Below are positions 1 to 6,282 of a stretch of 11,795 nt of DNA, piece by piece. Position numbers and translations under genes: made by a program. Under the pieces are notes generated by a model that saw only the letters and a list, made by a program, of their open reading frames with translations, searched no databases and was not told where the DNA came from. Origin of the DNA: Gammaproteobacteria bacterium (GTDB taxonomy: Bacteria; Pseudomonadota; Gammaproteobacteria; Pseudomonadales; UBA7434); assembly GCA_024280785.1 (NCBI GenBank), contig JAJRPK010000478.1:1-11795 (forward strand). Direction: 5' to 3'. Every line of letters begins with the position of its first letter. The first letter of the stretch is position 1.

Positions 1-546
1 CGGTACAGGGCGGCGAAATTTTTGTACCGTAATAGGCTGATTTGTCACGGGAAGTTTAGCTACATCCTCTGGCAGCTCTATATGAACAGCGCCTGGTTTT
101 TCGGTTCGCGCCAAGCGAACGGCTTTACGAATAATCTCGGGGATACTATCGGCGTGTAAAACTGTCGTTGCCCATTTGGTAACCGGACGAAACATCGCCA
201 CAACATCCATCACCTGATGAGATTCTTTGTGCAGCCGTGAGGAAGCACCTTGACCGGTCAGCACTAACATCGGGGCGCGATCCATATTCGAATCGGCTAC
301 GCCGGTAATCAAATTCGTTGCACCCGGCCCTAACGTCCCAAGACAAGCGGCGGGCTGGCCGGTGAGACGGCCATAGATTTCTGCCATAAACGCCGCACCC
401 TGTTCGTGACGGGTGAGCACAAAAGTGATTTTATCCGAGTCTTCAAGTGACATCATAAAATCGGCGTTTTCTTCACCCGGAACACCAAATATGTACTCAA
501 TACCCTCTTCTTCAAGACACTTCACAAATAAGTCTGATGCTTTCAT
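1..546 (-). CDS. Acetolactate synthase large subunit-like ThDP-dependent enzyme, N-terminal part (3' end outside window)
   Basis: The 182 residues visible form the ThDP-binding pyrimidine (PYR) domain of the acetolactate synthase/pyruvate oxidase family and the beginning of what follows. The full protein would be about 550 residues, so roughly a third is here. Visible landmarks are FGVPGEEN at 20-27, the catalytic glutamate in RHEQGAA (E48, which activates the ThDP aminopyrimidine in this family), LGPGATNL at 72-79 and the PMLVLTGQ strand at 92-99. The start is the ATG at 546-544; the coding-strand leader has GAGAGA just upstream as a ribosome-binding site. The GVPGEEN version of the first motif is that of stand-alone, probably catabolic, acetolactate synthase-like proteins rather than the anabolic IlvB/IlvI pair. 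Family assignment is secure; whether the substrate is pyruvate or another 2-keto acid cannot be told because the ThDP/Mg2+ motif and the C-terminal domain lie outside the window. Confidence 0.9.
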   Translation of the reverse strand, partial: MKASDLFVKCLEEEGIEYIFGVPGEENADFMMSLEDSDKITFVLTRHEQGAAFMAEIYGRLTGQPAACLGTLGPGATNLITGVADSNMDRAPMLVLTGQGASSRLHKESHQVMDVVAMFRPVTKWATTVLHADSIPEIIRKAVRLARTEKPGAVHIELPEDVAKLPVTNQPITVQKFRRPVP

Positions 547-1075
547 AGTCTCTCGCACGGCTGGGCTTCCTATATTGGAGTGGTCTCTATTAGTAAGTAC
601 TTTTGAGTGTTCGTTCAGACAAAATACTGTCCGGAAATATCTGACTCTGGTAAACACGGTCTAGACAAACAAAGTTAAGGCTATTGGCGACAGCACTTTG
701 AGTGCTAGCGCTTTACAGGCTCTCTGCTACGGCGAACTCACCGAACAAAGATTAACTTTATATAATATAGGCGAAAAAACAGGTCCCATTATCAGACATA
801 ATGCCCATCAAGATTGTTAACAACATTTCCTTGTCTGAATCGTATGAATATCACTCATTCAGAATAATAAACAGCCATGTCTTCGGCATGACGTTTTTCT
901 AACGTTATCGTAAGCCCCTAAATTTGACGGCTTGATAACATTAGTGCAGAAGTGAGCTACTCCATTGGCAATTAGCGGTAAGTGACAAACAAAACGACTA
1001 CCTACTTGGCGACGAGCAGTTTATTAACAACATTTGCCGCCTACGGTTAGTAAATGTCTTGCAATAAGATAGGAA
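547..1075. other. 529-bp intergenic region between divergent genes
   Basis: No convincing gene is present. It must hold the promoters of the minus-strand ThDP enzyme and the plus-strand DUF1499 gene. The most promoter-like patch is the AT-rich run at 755-769, which contains TATAAT at 761-766; no good -35 box is spaced from it on either strand. A perfect short inverted repeat lies at 692-706. The 12-mer TTAACAACATTT occurs twice in direct orientation, at 817-828 and 1024-1035. A 6-bp stem with a UUC loop at about 875-889 is followed three bases later by five T. A 33-codon open frame (801-902) has no ribosome-binding site and looks like chance. The region is long for such a compact neighbourhood, so a regulatory RNA or a decayed gene is possible but not shown. 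Confidence 0.5.
692..706. promoter_or_regulatory. Perfect 6-bp inverted repeat (possible operator)
   Basis: AGCACT, a 3-base spacer TTG, then AGTGCT form a perfect dyad about 145 bp upstream of the minus-strand ThDP enzyme start. No T tract follows on either side, so it is not a canonical intrinsic terminator. A regulator-binding site is a guess based on position only. Confidence 0.25.
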
Positions 1076-1807
1076 ATGCAACGAGTGATTCAGACAATTA
1101 GTCAAGGGACCATCGGTTCTCGCTTAGCGATCCCCGCATTAATGCTGCTGCCAATAGCGGTGATCGCCCATCGAAGCGAATGGCTTGGCTTCCCCATCGT
1201 CACGGCAATGCTCGCGCTAAGTATCCTACTATCGATCGTTATTTTGATATGTAGCACAGTGGCTTACTTTCGCAATAAAAAGCCTCAATTCCGCCGAAAT
1301 ATGCGCAAGACTTTTATGATAGCCAGTGTCATGCCACTATTAATAATTGGTCTTATCTTTAAAGCCAGTTCCAGTGGCAAAAGCCTGCCGGTTATTCACG
1401 ATATCACTACCGATACTATCAATGTGCCACAGTTTAAGGCCGCCGTCATCGAGCGAGGCGACAGCAGTAATTCACTCGCCGTCGTTCCAGATGTCATTCA
1501 ACAACAAATCAAAGCGTTCCCTCAAATCCAAACTCTACAGAGTACCCTTAAACCTGATCAAGCTTTTCAACACGCCGTCGAAATAGCCCAGCAATTAGGT
1601 TGGACCGTTTATCATTTAGATCCCACGAATGGACTCATTGAAGCCGTTGATAAAACCTTGATTTGGGGGTTTATCGACGACATAGTCATCCGCATCCAAC
1701 CAACAATTGAAGGCAGTAAGATTGATCTGCGGTCGGTATCACGAGTAGGCAAAGGCGATTTGGGTGCCAACGCCCATAGAATCGAGAAATTTTTAACCGC
1801 GTATTAA
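1076..1807 (+). CDS. DUF1499 family membrane protein
   Basis: This 243-residue protein has a hydrophobic N-terminal half with three likely membrane helices: about 16-31, 40-64 and 80-96, the last preceded by a basic stretch FRNKKPQFRRNMRK. The C-terminal soluble domain is DUF1499. It starts at the characteristic P-x-IHDITTDT (105-113) and ends with the family hallmark GFIDDIVIRIQP...GSKIDLRSVSRVGKGDLGANAHRIEKFL. The biochemical function of DUF1499 is unknown; the domain would sit on one face of the inner membrane. The start is the ATG at 1076 after TAGGAA, a close-spaced ribosome-binding site; the next Met (residue 23) would remove most of the first helix. The gene appears to be a single unit, with 529 bp upstream and a broken gene downstream. 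Family is confident, role unknown. Confidence 0.88.
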   Translation: MQRVIQTISQGTIGSRLAIPALMLLPIAVIAHRSEWLGFPIVTAMLALSILLSIVILICSTVAYFRNKKPQFRRNMRKTFMIASVMPLLIIGLIFKASSSGKSLPVIHDITTDTINVPQFKAAVIERGDSSNSLAVVPDVIQQQIKAFPQIQTLQSTLKPDQAFQHAVEIAQQLGWTVYHLDPTNGLIEAVDKTLIWGFIDDIVIRIQPTIEGSKIDLRSVSRVGKGDLGANAHRIEKFLTAY

Positions 1808-2145
1808 CAATGAGAATTTATCAGCCATTTTATACACGAGTGAATTCATCCAAGTTGAAATTTAAATGGCTTATAGCTCCGCAATCTATTTAGCGACTTT
1901 AACTGCCTTACTTTATCGCTCACTGTACTAATATCCTACCCTCCTAAATTTCTGGCTTTGCTTGCGCCAATCATATTTTTGTATTAATTTCGTCGAAAAT
2001 AGTCTATTCGCTCAGCATTTTAACCGCGCTAAGCGCACTGGCGCTATATGCCATTGCCCTTAAAACTCAATAGCTTAGGATTTACCGCTTAAATTTTATG
2101 CCCTTTCCAAGCATATTCCCGCTCAAAATATCGGAGTATTAATCT
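1808..2145. other. 338-bp interval without an intact gene
   Basis: Apart from the broken membrane-protein remnant at 1866-2073, no intact gene is seen. The final 70 bp form the leader of the following acyl-CoA dehydrogenase, with GGAG at 2133-2136 set 9 nt before its ATG. No hairpin with a T tract was noticed after the DUF1499 gene. Confidence 0.5.
1866..2073 (+). pseudogene. Decayed small membrane-protein gene, possibly a MAPEG family remnant
   Basis: This stretch contains three hydrophobic open segments in three successive frames. The first begins with ATG at 1866 and reads MAYSSAIYLATLTALLYRSLY before a stop at 1929. The second, about 1925-1984, reads VLISYPPKFLALLAPIIFLY before a stop at 1985. 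The third, about 1975-2070, ends in VYSLSILTALSALALYAIAL and stops at 2071. Joined, they resemble the first and last membrane helices of a MAPEG protein (usual length about 130 residues): an N-terminal helix followed by a V-I-x-x-R/K-K-x-x-x-L stretch, and a C-terminal helix of the S-x-L-T-A-L-x-A-L-A-L type. The middle is missing, so frameshifts plus an internal deletion are inferred. The MAPEG identity is tentative. Chance AT-rich hydrophobic reading is the alternative, but three hydrophobic segments in order argue against it. Confidence 0.4.
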
Positions 2146-3285
2146 ATGCCCTTAGTTCTTAACGAAGAACAACGGATGTTACGCGACACTGCCCGCGACT
2201 TTATCCAAAAAGATGTGCCAGTTGAGTTAATGCGCCAGTTAAGAGACGACGGTAGCAGTACAGGTTACGCCGCCAGCGTCTGGAAAAAAATGGTAGAAAT
2301 GGGCTGGACTGCGGTCGCGATCCCCGAGGCGTACGACGGCTTGGGTTTTGGCTACATGGGTGTCGGCGCTATCTTGGAAGAGGCTGGCAAAACACTAGCG
2401 AACTCACCTTTTTTTTCCACCGTAGTCCTAGGCGCTAGCGCAATTAACAGCGGAGGCTCTCAGCAACAAAAAGAAAGCTTACTTCCACTAATAGCTGCTG
2501 GTGAACTTACCATTGCGCTCGCGCATGAAGAATCCAATCATCACGATCCAGCGAACATTCAGCTCGCCGCCAAGGTTGACGGTGATCAACTAATTTTAAA
2601 CGGGAAAAAAGTCTTTGTTGCCGAGGGCGGTAATGCCGACAAACTATTGGTTTCCGTTAGAACATCAGGAGTCGCCGACGAACAAAATGGCATAAGTCTA
2701 GTCTTAATTGACCGCTCGACTTCCGGCATAACTGTAACACCAACGACAATGATCGACAGCCGCAACTATGCCAATATTGAATTTAACAATGTCAGTGTTA
2801 AACAAAGCGAGATCATCGGTGTCGTAGACAGTGGCTTTGCTATCCTCGACAAAACACTCGACTATGGTCGAATCTGCCTTGCCGCCGAAATGCTGGGTGG
2901 CTCACAAAGCATGTTAGACAAAACCCTCGGTTATTTGAAAGAACGCGAACAATTCGGCCAAAAGATAGGCTCGTTTCAAGCATTGCAACACCGCGCTGCC
3001 ATTATGTTTGCCGAGTTAGAATTGACTCGATCTGCCGTTGTCGCGGCACTATCTGCGATCGACGAAGACAGCGATGACCTCGCCATAATGGCGAGTTTAG
3101 CAAAAACCAGAGCCAATGAAACCTATCGGTTAATTACTGACGAAGCAGTACAAATGCATGGAGGTATAGGGCTTACCGACGAAATGGATATTGGATTTTA
3201 TCTTAAGCGATGCAGAGTCTGTATTCATAGCCTTGGAGATTCAGGCTTTCACAAAGACCGCTACGCCAGCTTAAATAATTTTTAA
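2146..3285 (+). CDS. Acyl-CoA dehydrogenase, small-type subunit lacking the catalytic glutamate
   Basis: This 379-residue protein belongs to the FAD-dependent acyl-CoA dehydrogenase family, which removes two hydrogens from C2-C3 of CoA thioesters. The N-terminal helical domain (1-120) begins FxxEQRMLRDTAR-like at 5-17. The middle beta domain contains ALAHEE at 124-129, where catalytic members have a S/T-E-P-x-A/S-G-S-D motif. The C-terminal helical domain has REQFGQKIGSFQALQH at 267-282 and the MHGGIGLTDEMD signature at 337-348. Two positions can supply the catalytic base in this family. The isovaleryl-CoA dehydrogenase-type position is Gly here (DYGR, G241), and the MCAD/SCAD-type position aligns with Leu363 (HSLGD). 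Neither is acidic, so I infer a non-catalytic partner of the large-type protein encoded 121 bp downstream, as in heteromeric FadE pairs and PimD. GGAG at 2133-2136 supports the start. Confidence 0.88.
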   Translation: MPLVLNEEQRMLRDTARDFIQKDVPVELMRQLRDDGSSTGYAASVWKKMVEMGWTAVAIPEAYDGLGFGYMGVGAILEEAGKTLANSPFFSTVVLGASAINSGGSQQQKESLLPLIAAGELTIALAHEESNHHDPANIQLAAKVDGDQLILNGKKVFVAEGGNADKLLVSVRTSGVADEQNGISLVLIDRSTSGITVTPTTMIDSRNYANIEFNNVSVKQSEIIGVVDSGFAILDKTLDYGRICLAAEMLGGSQSMLDKTLGYLKEREQFGQKIGSFQALQHRAAIMFAELELTRSAVVAALSAIDEDSDDLAIMASLAKTRANETYRLITDEAVQMHGGIGLTDEMDIGFYLKRCRVCIHSLGDSGFHKDRYASLNNF

Positions 3286-3396
3286 GCTTACATTTAAGGC
3301 ACTCTAGAACGGCGGGCATACAAGCTGCTCCCTATCACCCACTAGTCCACTATTAAACCAGCCACATAAAGCTGTGTTTAAGCCGTTAGATTTATT

Positions 3397-3402
3397 GGAA
3401 GA
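3397..3402 (+). promoter_or_regulatory. Ribosome-binding site that fixes the start at 3407
   Basis: GGAAGA lies 4 nt before the ATG at 3407. An in-frame GTG at 3374 would add 11 residues, but those have no counterpart in the equal-length paralogue on the minus strand, whose N-terminus aligns with the ATG at 3407. Confidence 0.6.
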
Positions 3403-3406
3403 CGTT

Positions 3407-4600
3407 ATGAGTAATTTAGACACATTTCGAAAACAAACCGGCGACTGGCTCGAAGCCAACTGCCCCGCTCGCATGAGAACACCCTCTAAGCGTTCTGAAG
3501 GTGTATACGGGGGCCGCAACGCTGTGTTCCCTAACGAAGATGCAAAAATCTGGATGGAGCGGATGGTAGAAAAACGTTGGACTGCACCTGAATGGGCTCC
3601 GGAATATGGCGGTGCTGGTCTCAGTCCAGAAGAAGCAAAAATCCTTGTTCAAGAAATGGATCGGCTTCAGTGCCGCAAGCCCATAACCGGTCACGGTTTT
3701 TGGATGCTCGGACCAGCTTTACTCGAGTACGGTACCGAGGCACAAAAACTTGAACATTTACCTAAAATTGCCCGCGGTGAAATACGTTGGTGTCAGGGCT
3801 ATAGCGAACCGGGTTCCGGCTCGGACTTGGCGAGCCTACGATGTAAGGCAGAAGACAAAGGGGACCATTTTATTGTCAATGGCCAAAAGTCCTGGACTAG
3901 TGATGGCGATAAGGCCGACTGGATTTTCTGCTTAGTCCGCACTAACAGTGACGGAAAAAAACAAGAAGGCATTACCTTTGTACTGTTCGACATGGAATCA
4001 CCGGGCGTTAGCACACGGGCGGTCCCACTCATCACCGGCGACGCACACTTTTGCGATACCTTCTTAGACAATGTAAAAGTCCCGAAAGAAAATATTGTGG
4101 GAGAAATCCACAAAGGCTGGTCGGTAGCAAAGGCCTTGTTAGTTCACGAACGTAAAATGATGTCTGAACTCGAGCGCAACATGCCGAAGGGTAAATATAG
4201 TGTTGTCGAGTACGCCCAACATTATTTAGCCTTGGACGAAAACGGCAAAGTAAAAGACAGCTCAATGCGAAATCGCATAACCGAATTTCTAATGGAAAAT
4301 AAAACCGTTGGGCTTGCACAAAAACGAGCCTTTGAAGAAGGCATGGCCGGCGTGCTTGATATGCGCGTAACATCTATCTTTAAATACGTGGGGACCGAAA
4401 ACAAAAAAGTCAAAGACGAATTAATTATCGATATGATGGGAGTAGCTGGAGCCGGATGGGATAACGAGCAGTTTAGTGACGATGAATACTACCGCGCTTA
4501 CGAATGGATGAGTGGCAAAGCTCTAACAATTGCAGGAGGGAGTTCAGAGGTACAGTTAAACCTGGTCTCGAAAAGATCCCTCGGTTTACCTGAACAATAG
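3407..4600 (+). CDS. Acyl-CoA dehydrogenase, large-type catalytic subunit (first copy)
   Basis: This is a 397-residue FAD-dependent acyl-CoA dehydrogenase. The N-terminal helical domain carries the VYGGR motif at 33-37 and WTAPEWAPEYGGAGL at 58-72. The beta domain has RWCQGYSEPGSGSDLASL at 127-144, the usual flavin/acyl-CoA contact motif, and NGQKSWTS at 158-165. The C-terminal domain ends AGGSSEVQLNLVSKRSLGLP. The MCAD-type catalytic position (E of EGTSE) is Gly377 here, whereas HER at 247-249 places Glu248 at the isovaleryl-CoA dehydrogenase-type position, so Glu248 is the likely base. It follows the small-type dehydrogenase by 121 bp on the same strand, and the two probably form one heteromeric enzyme acting on a bulky acyl-CoA (inference). 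An inverted paralogue lies at 6280-5087. The chosen ATG start matches that paralogue exactly. Electrons would normally pass to ETF, which is not encoded in this window. Confidence 0.9.
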   Translation: MSNLDTFRKQTGDWLEANCPARMRTPSKRSEGVYGGRNAVFPNEDAKIWMERMVEKRWTAPEWAPEYGGAGLSPEEAKILVQEMDRLQCRKPITGHGFWMLGPALLEYGTEAQKLEHLPKIARGEIRWCQGYSEPGSGSDLASLRCKAEDKGDHFIVNGQKSWTSDGDKADWIFCLVRTNSDGKKQEGITFVLFDMESPGVSTRAVPLITGDAHFCDTFLDNVKVPKENIVGEIHKGWSVAKALLVHERKMMSELERNMPKGKYSVVEYAQHYLALDENGKVKDSSMRNRITEFLMENKTVGLAQKRAFEEGMAGVLDMRVTSIFKYVGTENKKVKDELIIDMMGVAGAGWDNEQFSDDEYYRAYEWMSGKALTIAGGSSEVQLNLVSKRSLGLPEQ

Positions 4601-4725
4601 AGAGTTTCTTTTCTCTCTCTCTACGTCATTTCCTCTCTCCACTAGCCAGCCAAAGCTGACTTAGCAAAACCGGACCAAGCGATACGAATTAGCGTATCGC
4701 TGCCCTTTGATAGTCGGGCTTACTC
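4601..4725. other. 125-bp gap between convergent genes
   Basis: Directly after the dehydrogenase stop, AGAGAG (4599-4604) can pair with CTCTCT (4613-4618) across a T-rich loop, within a pyrimidine-rich run to about 4640. A stronger stem lies at 4678-4701. No gene is seen. Confidence 0.5.
4678..4701. terminator. 9-bp perfect stem between convergent genes (candidate bidirectional terminator)
   Basis: AGCGATACG and CGTATCGCT form a perfect 9-bp stem around a 6-base loop. It sits between the convergent ends of the plus-strand acyl-CoA dehydrogenase (4600) and the minus-strand rubredoxin (4726). Read on the minus strand it is followed, after about 9 bases, by a short TTTT; on the plus strand there is only CCCTTT. 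The missing long T tract keeps confidence moderate. Confidence 0.45.
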
Positions 4726-4899
4726 TTACTCTTCATATAGCTCAAAATCTACTTTACTGATACCACAATCGGGGCATTCCCACTCTTCGGGAATATCTTC
4801 CCACTTGGTTCCGGCCGCAATACCGTCGCTCGGTAAACCTTCGGCCTCATCATAGATAAAACCACAAATAACACATTCCCACTTTTTAAATTCGCTCAT
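4726..4899 (-). CDS. Rubredoxin
   Basis: This 57-residue protein is a complete one-iron rubredoxin, a small cytoplasmic electron carrier. The two iron knuckles are CVICG (C9, C12) and CPDCG (C42, C45). The conserved aromatic core and loops are visible as FIYDEAEG at 14-21, DGIAAGTKWEDIPEEWECPDCG at 25-46 and a KVDFE ending. Length is normal. The start is the ATG at 4899-4897 with AGG about 5-7 nt upstream on the coding strand. It follows the minus-strand acyl-CoA dehydrogenase by 187 bp and ends 125 bp from the convergent plus-strand dehydrogenase. Known gammaproteobacterial partners of rubredoxins include AlkB-type alkane hydroxylases and rubredoxin reductases, but none is encoded here. Identity is essentially certain from the four cysteines and spacing; the partner is unknown. 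Confidence 0.95.
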   Translation of the reverse strand: MSEFKKWECVICGFIYDEAEGLPSDGIAAGTKWEDIPEEWECPDCGISKVDFELYEE

Positions 4900-4928
4900 A
4901 GAGCCTAAAAACCTCTAATAAATATACA

Positions 4929-4977
4929 GTTAAACTTTCTAGATTAAACCTTCTCGATTAAACCTTCTCGATTAAAA
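4929..4977 (-). repeat. 14-bp tandem repeat upstream of rubredoxin
   Basis: Copies at 4943-4956 and 4957-4970 are identical (plus strand ATTAAACCTTCTCG). A degenerate copy with three mismatches is at 4929-4942, and a partial one follows at 4971-4977. On the coding strand of rubredoxin each perfect unit reads CGAGAAGGTTTAAT, so the array repeats a GAGAAGG purine core 43-71 nt upstream of the rubredoxin ATG. It may reflect slippage, or be a regulator-binding array. Confidence 0.75.
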
Positions 4978-5086
4978 TTAATTAGCTGTCAAAAAAACAG
5001 TACTCGTACGGCAGAGCGACGACACACTATTAGAAAGGCTATTAAACCGCAAGATAGAAAAGTACTCATATTCTCAATTAATGCTA

Positions 5087-6280
5087 TTATCTATCCGGCA
5101 AGCCCAAAGAGCGTTTGGCAATTAAATTCATTTGAATTTCTGAGCTCCCACCTGCTACGGTATAGGCTAATGATGTCATCCACTCCATGGTAGCCCTATG
5201 CAAATCACTTTCATTGTTTTCTTCGTCCCATGCCAGTCCTGTTAGTCCTAACATATCAATAATTAAATCGGCTTTTTCTTTTTGCGCTTCAGTCCCAACA
5301 TATTTAAAAATATTCATTGTCCGCATATCAAAAACGCCGGCCATCCCTTCGTCGAAAGCCCGTTTCTCATTTAACTCGACCGCCTGCTTTGTCATCATGT
5401 GCTCAATTAATCGATCGCGCATCGCACGGTCTTTCACTTTGCCGTTTTCGTCCAAGGCTAAATAATGCCTAGCGTATTCATCGACACTATGCTTTGGCGT
5501 TGGCATTGACGACTCGAGGTCGGCCATTTGCTTGCGTTCGTGAACTAATAAGGCCTTAGCAATGGTCCAGCCATCATTTAACTCACCAACGAGTTGAGAT
5601 TTAGGTACCTTCACATTTTCCAAGAAGGTATCGCAAAAATGCGATACGCCGGTGATCAATGGAACCGGCCTGGCGCTAATACCCGGTGTTTCCATATCAA
5701 ACAGCAGAAAACTAATGCCTTCTTGTTGCTTACCTTCTGTCCTCGTTCGTACCAAACAAAACATCCAATCAGCTTTATCGGCATCCGTAGTCCAACTTTT
5801 TTGGCCGTTAAGTAAATAGTGGTCGCCTTTGTCCTCAGCCTTACAACGCAAACTCGCCAAGTCCGAGCCGGCACCCGGCTCGCTATAACCCTGACACCAA
5901 CGAATTTCACCTCTCACGATCTTTGGCAAGTGCTCAAGCTTTTGCGCTTCCGAGCCGTATTCTAACAGCGCCGGCCCTAACATCATGACCCCATGCCCTA
6001 TCACCGGTTTACGGCAACCGAGTCTTGCCATCTCTTTGGTCAAAACCTTTGCCTGCAGGGCGTTAAGACCGCCACCGCCGTATTGGGTGGGCCACTCGGG
6101 AGTCGTCCACCCTTTATCGGCCATGCGCTCTAACCAAATCTGCGCATCGGGATTATCCCAGGTCCACTTTCGACCGCCGTAAACATTGTCCTTTTGTGTG
6201 GGTTTAACCCGCATTGATGCAGGGCAGTTATCTTCTAACCAGTGCCGCGTGGATTGTCTAAACTCATCTATATCTTTCAC
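5087..6280 (-). CDS. Acyl-CoA dehydrogenase, large-type catalytic subunit (second copy)
   Basis: This is a 397-residue FAD-dependent acyl-CoA dehydrogenase and a paralogue of the protein encoded at 3407-4600. The two have identical length, align without gaps, and match at roughly 65% of residues by hand count. It keeps VYGGR (33-37), RWCQGYSEPGAGSD (127-140), NGQKSWTTD (158-166) and the candidate catalytic Glu248 in HER. Glycine stands at the MCAD-type base position (AGGSSEIQ). The start is a GTG at 6280-6278, chosen because it aligns with the ATG of the paralogue; it lies only 2 nt after the TAG of the upstream SDR gene, so translation is probably coupled. No small-type partner accompanies it on this strand. 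It could use the small subunit encoded at 2146-3285, or act as a homomer. Divergence is greatest at residues 24-32, 297-306 and 351-368, which may mark different substrate preference. Confidence 0.92.
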   Translation of the reverse strand: MKDIDEFRQSTRHWLEDNCPASMRVKPTQKDNVYGGRKWTWDNPDAQIWLERMADKGWTTPEWPTQYGGGGLNALQAKVLTKEMARLGCRKPVIGHGVMMLGPALLEYGSEAQKLEHLPKIVRGEIRWCQGYSEPGAGSDLASLRCKAEDKGDHYLLNGQKSWTTDADKADWMFCLVRTRTEGKQQEGISFLLFDMETPGISARPVPLITGVSHFCDTFLENVKVPKSQLVGELNDGWTIAKALLVHERKQMADLESSMPTPKHSVDEYARHYLALDENGKVKDRAMRDRLIEHMMTKQAVELNEKRAFDEGMAGVFDMRTMNIFKYVGTEAQKEKADLIIDMLGLTGLAWDEENNESDLHRATMEWMTSLAYTVAGGSSEIQMNLIAKRSLGLPDR

Positions 6281-6282
6281 TA

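Noticed and set aside
146..664. Open frames opposite or beside the ThDP enzyme, on both strands.
   Set aside because: The clear acetolactate synthase-like reading from 546 to 1 explains this stretch; the others show no motif.
801..902. A 33-codon open frame, ATG to TAA, in the long intergenic region.
   Set aside because: No ribosome-binding sequence before the ATG, no recognisable motif, and a length expected by chance.
3374..3406. GTG at 3374 as the start of the first large-type acyl-CoA dehydrogenase.
   Set aside because: The extra 11 residues have no match in the equal-length paralogue, and GGAAGA sits just before the ATG at 3407.
3799..4413. Several minus-strand open frames of 60-113 codons opposite the first large-type dehydrogenase.
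   Set aside because: They lie wholly inside a well-supported gene, have atypical composition, and lack ribosome-binding sites and family motifs.
4929..4977. The short tandem repeat considered as a CRISPR array or an origin iteron set.
   Set aside because: Units abut without spacers, there are only two perfect copies, and no cas, dnaA or rep gene is present.
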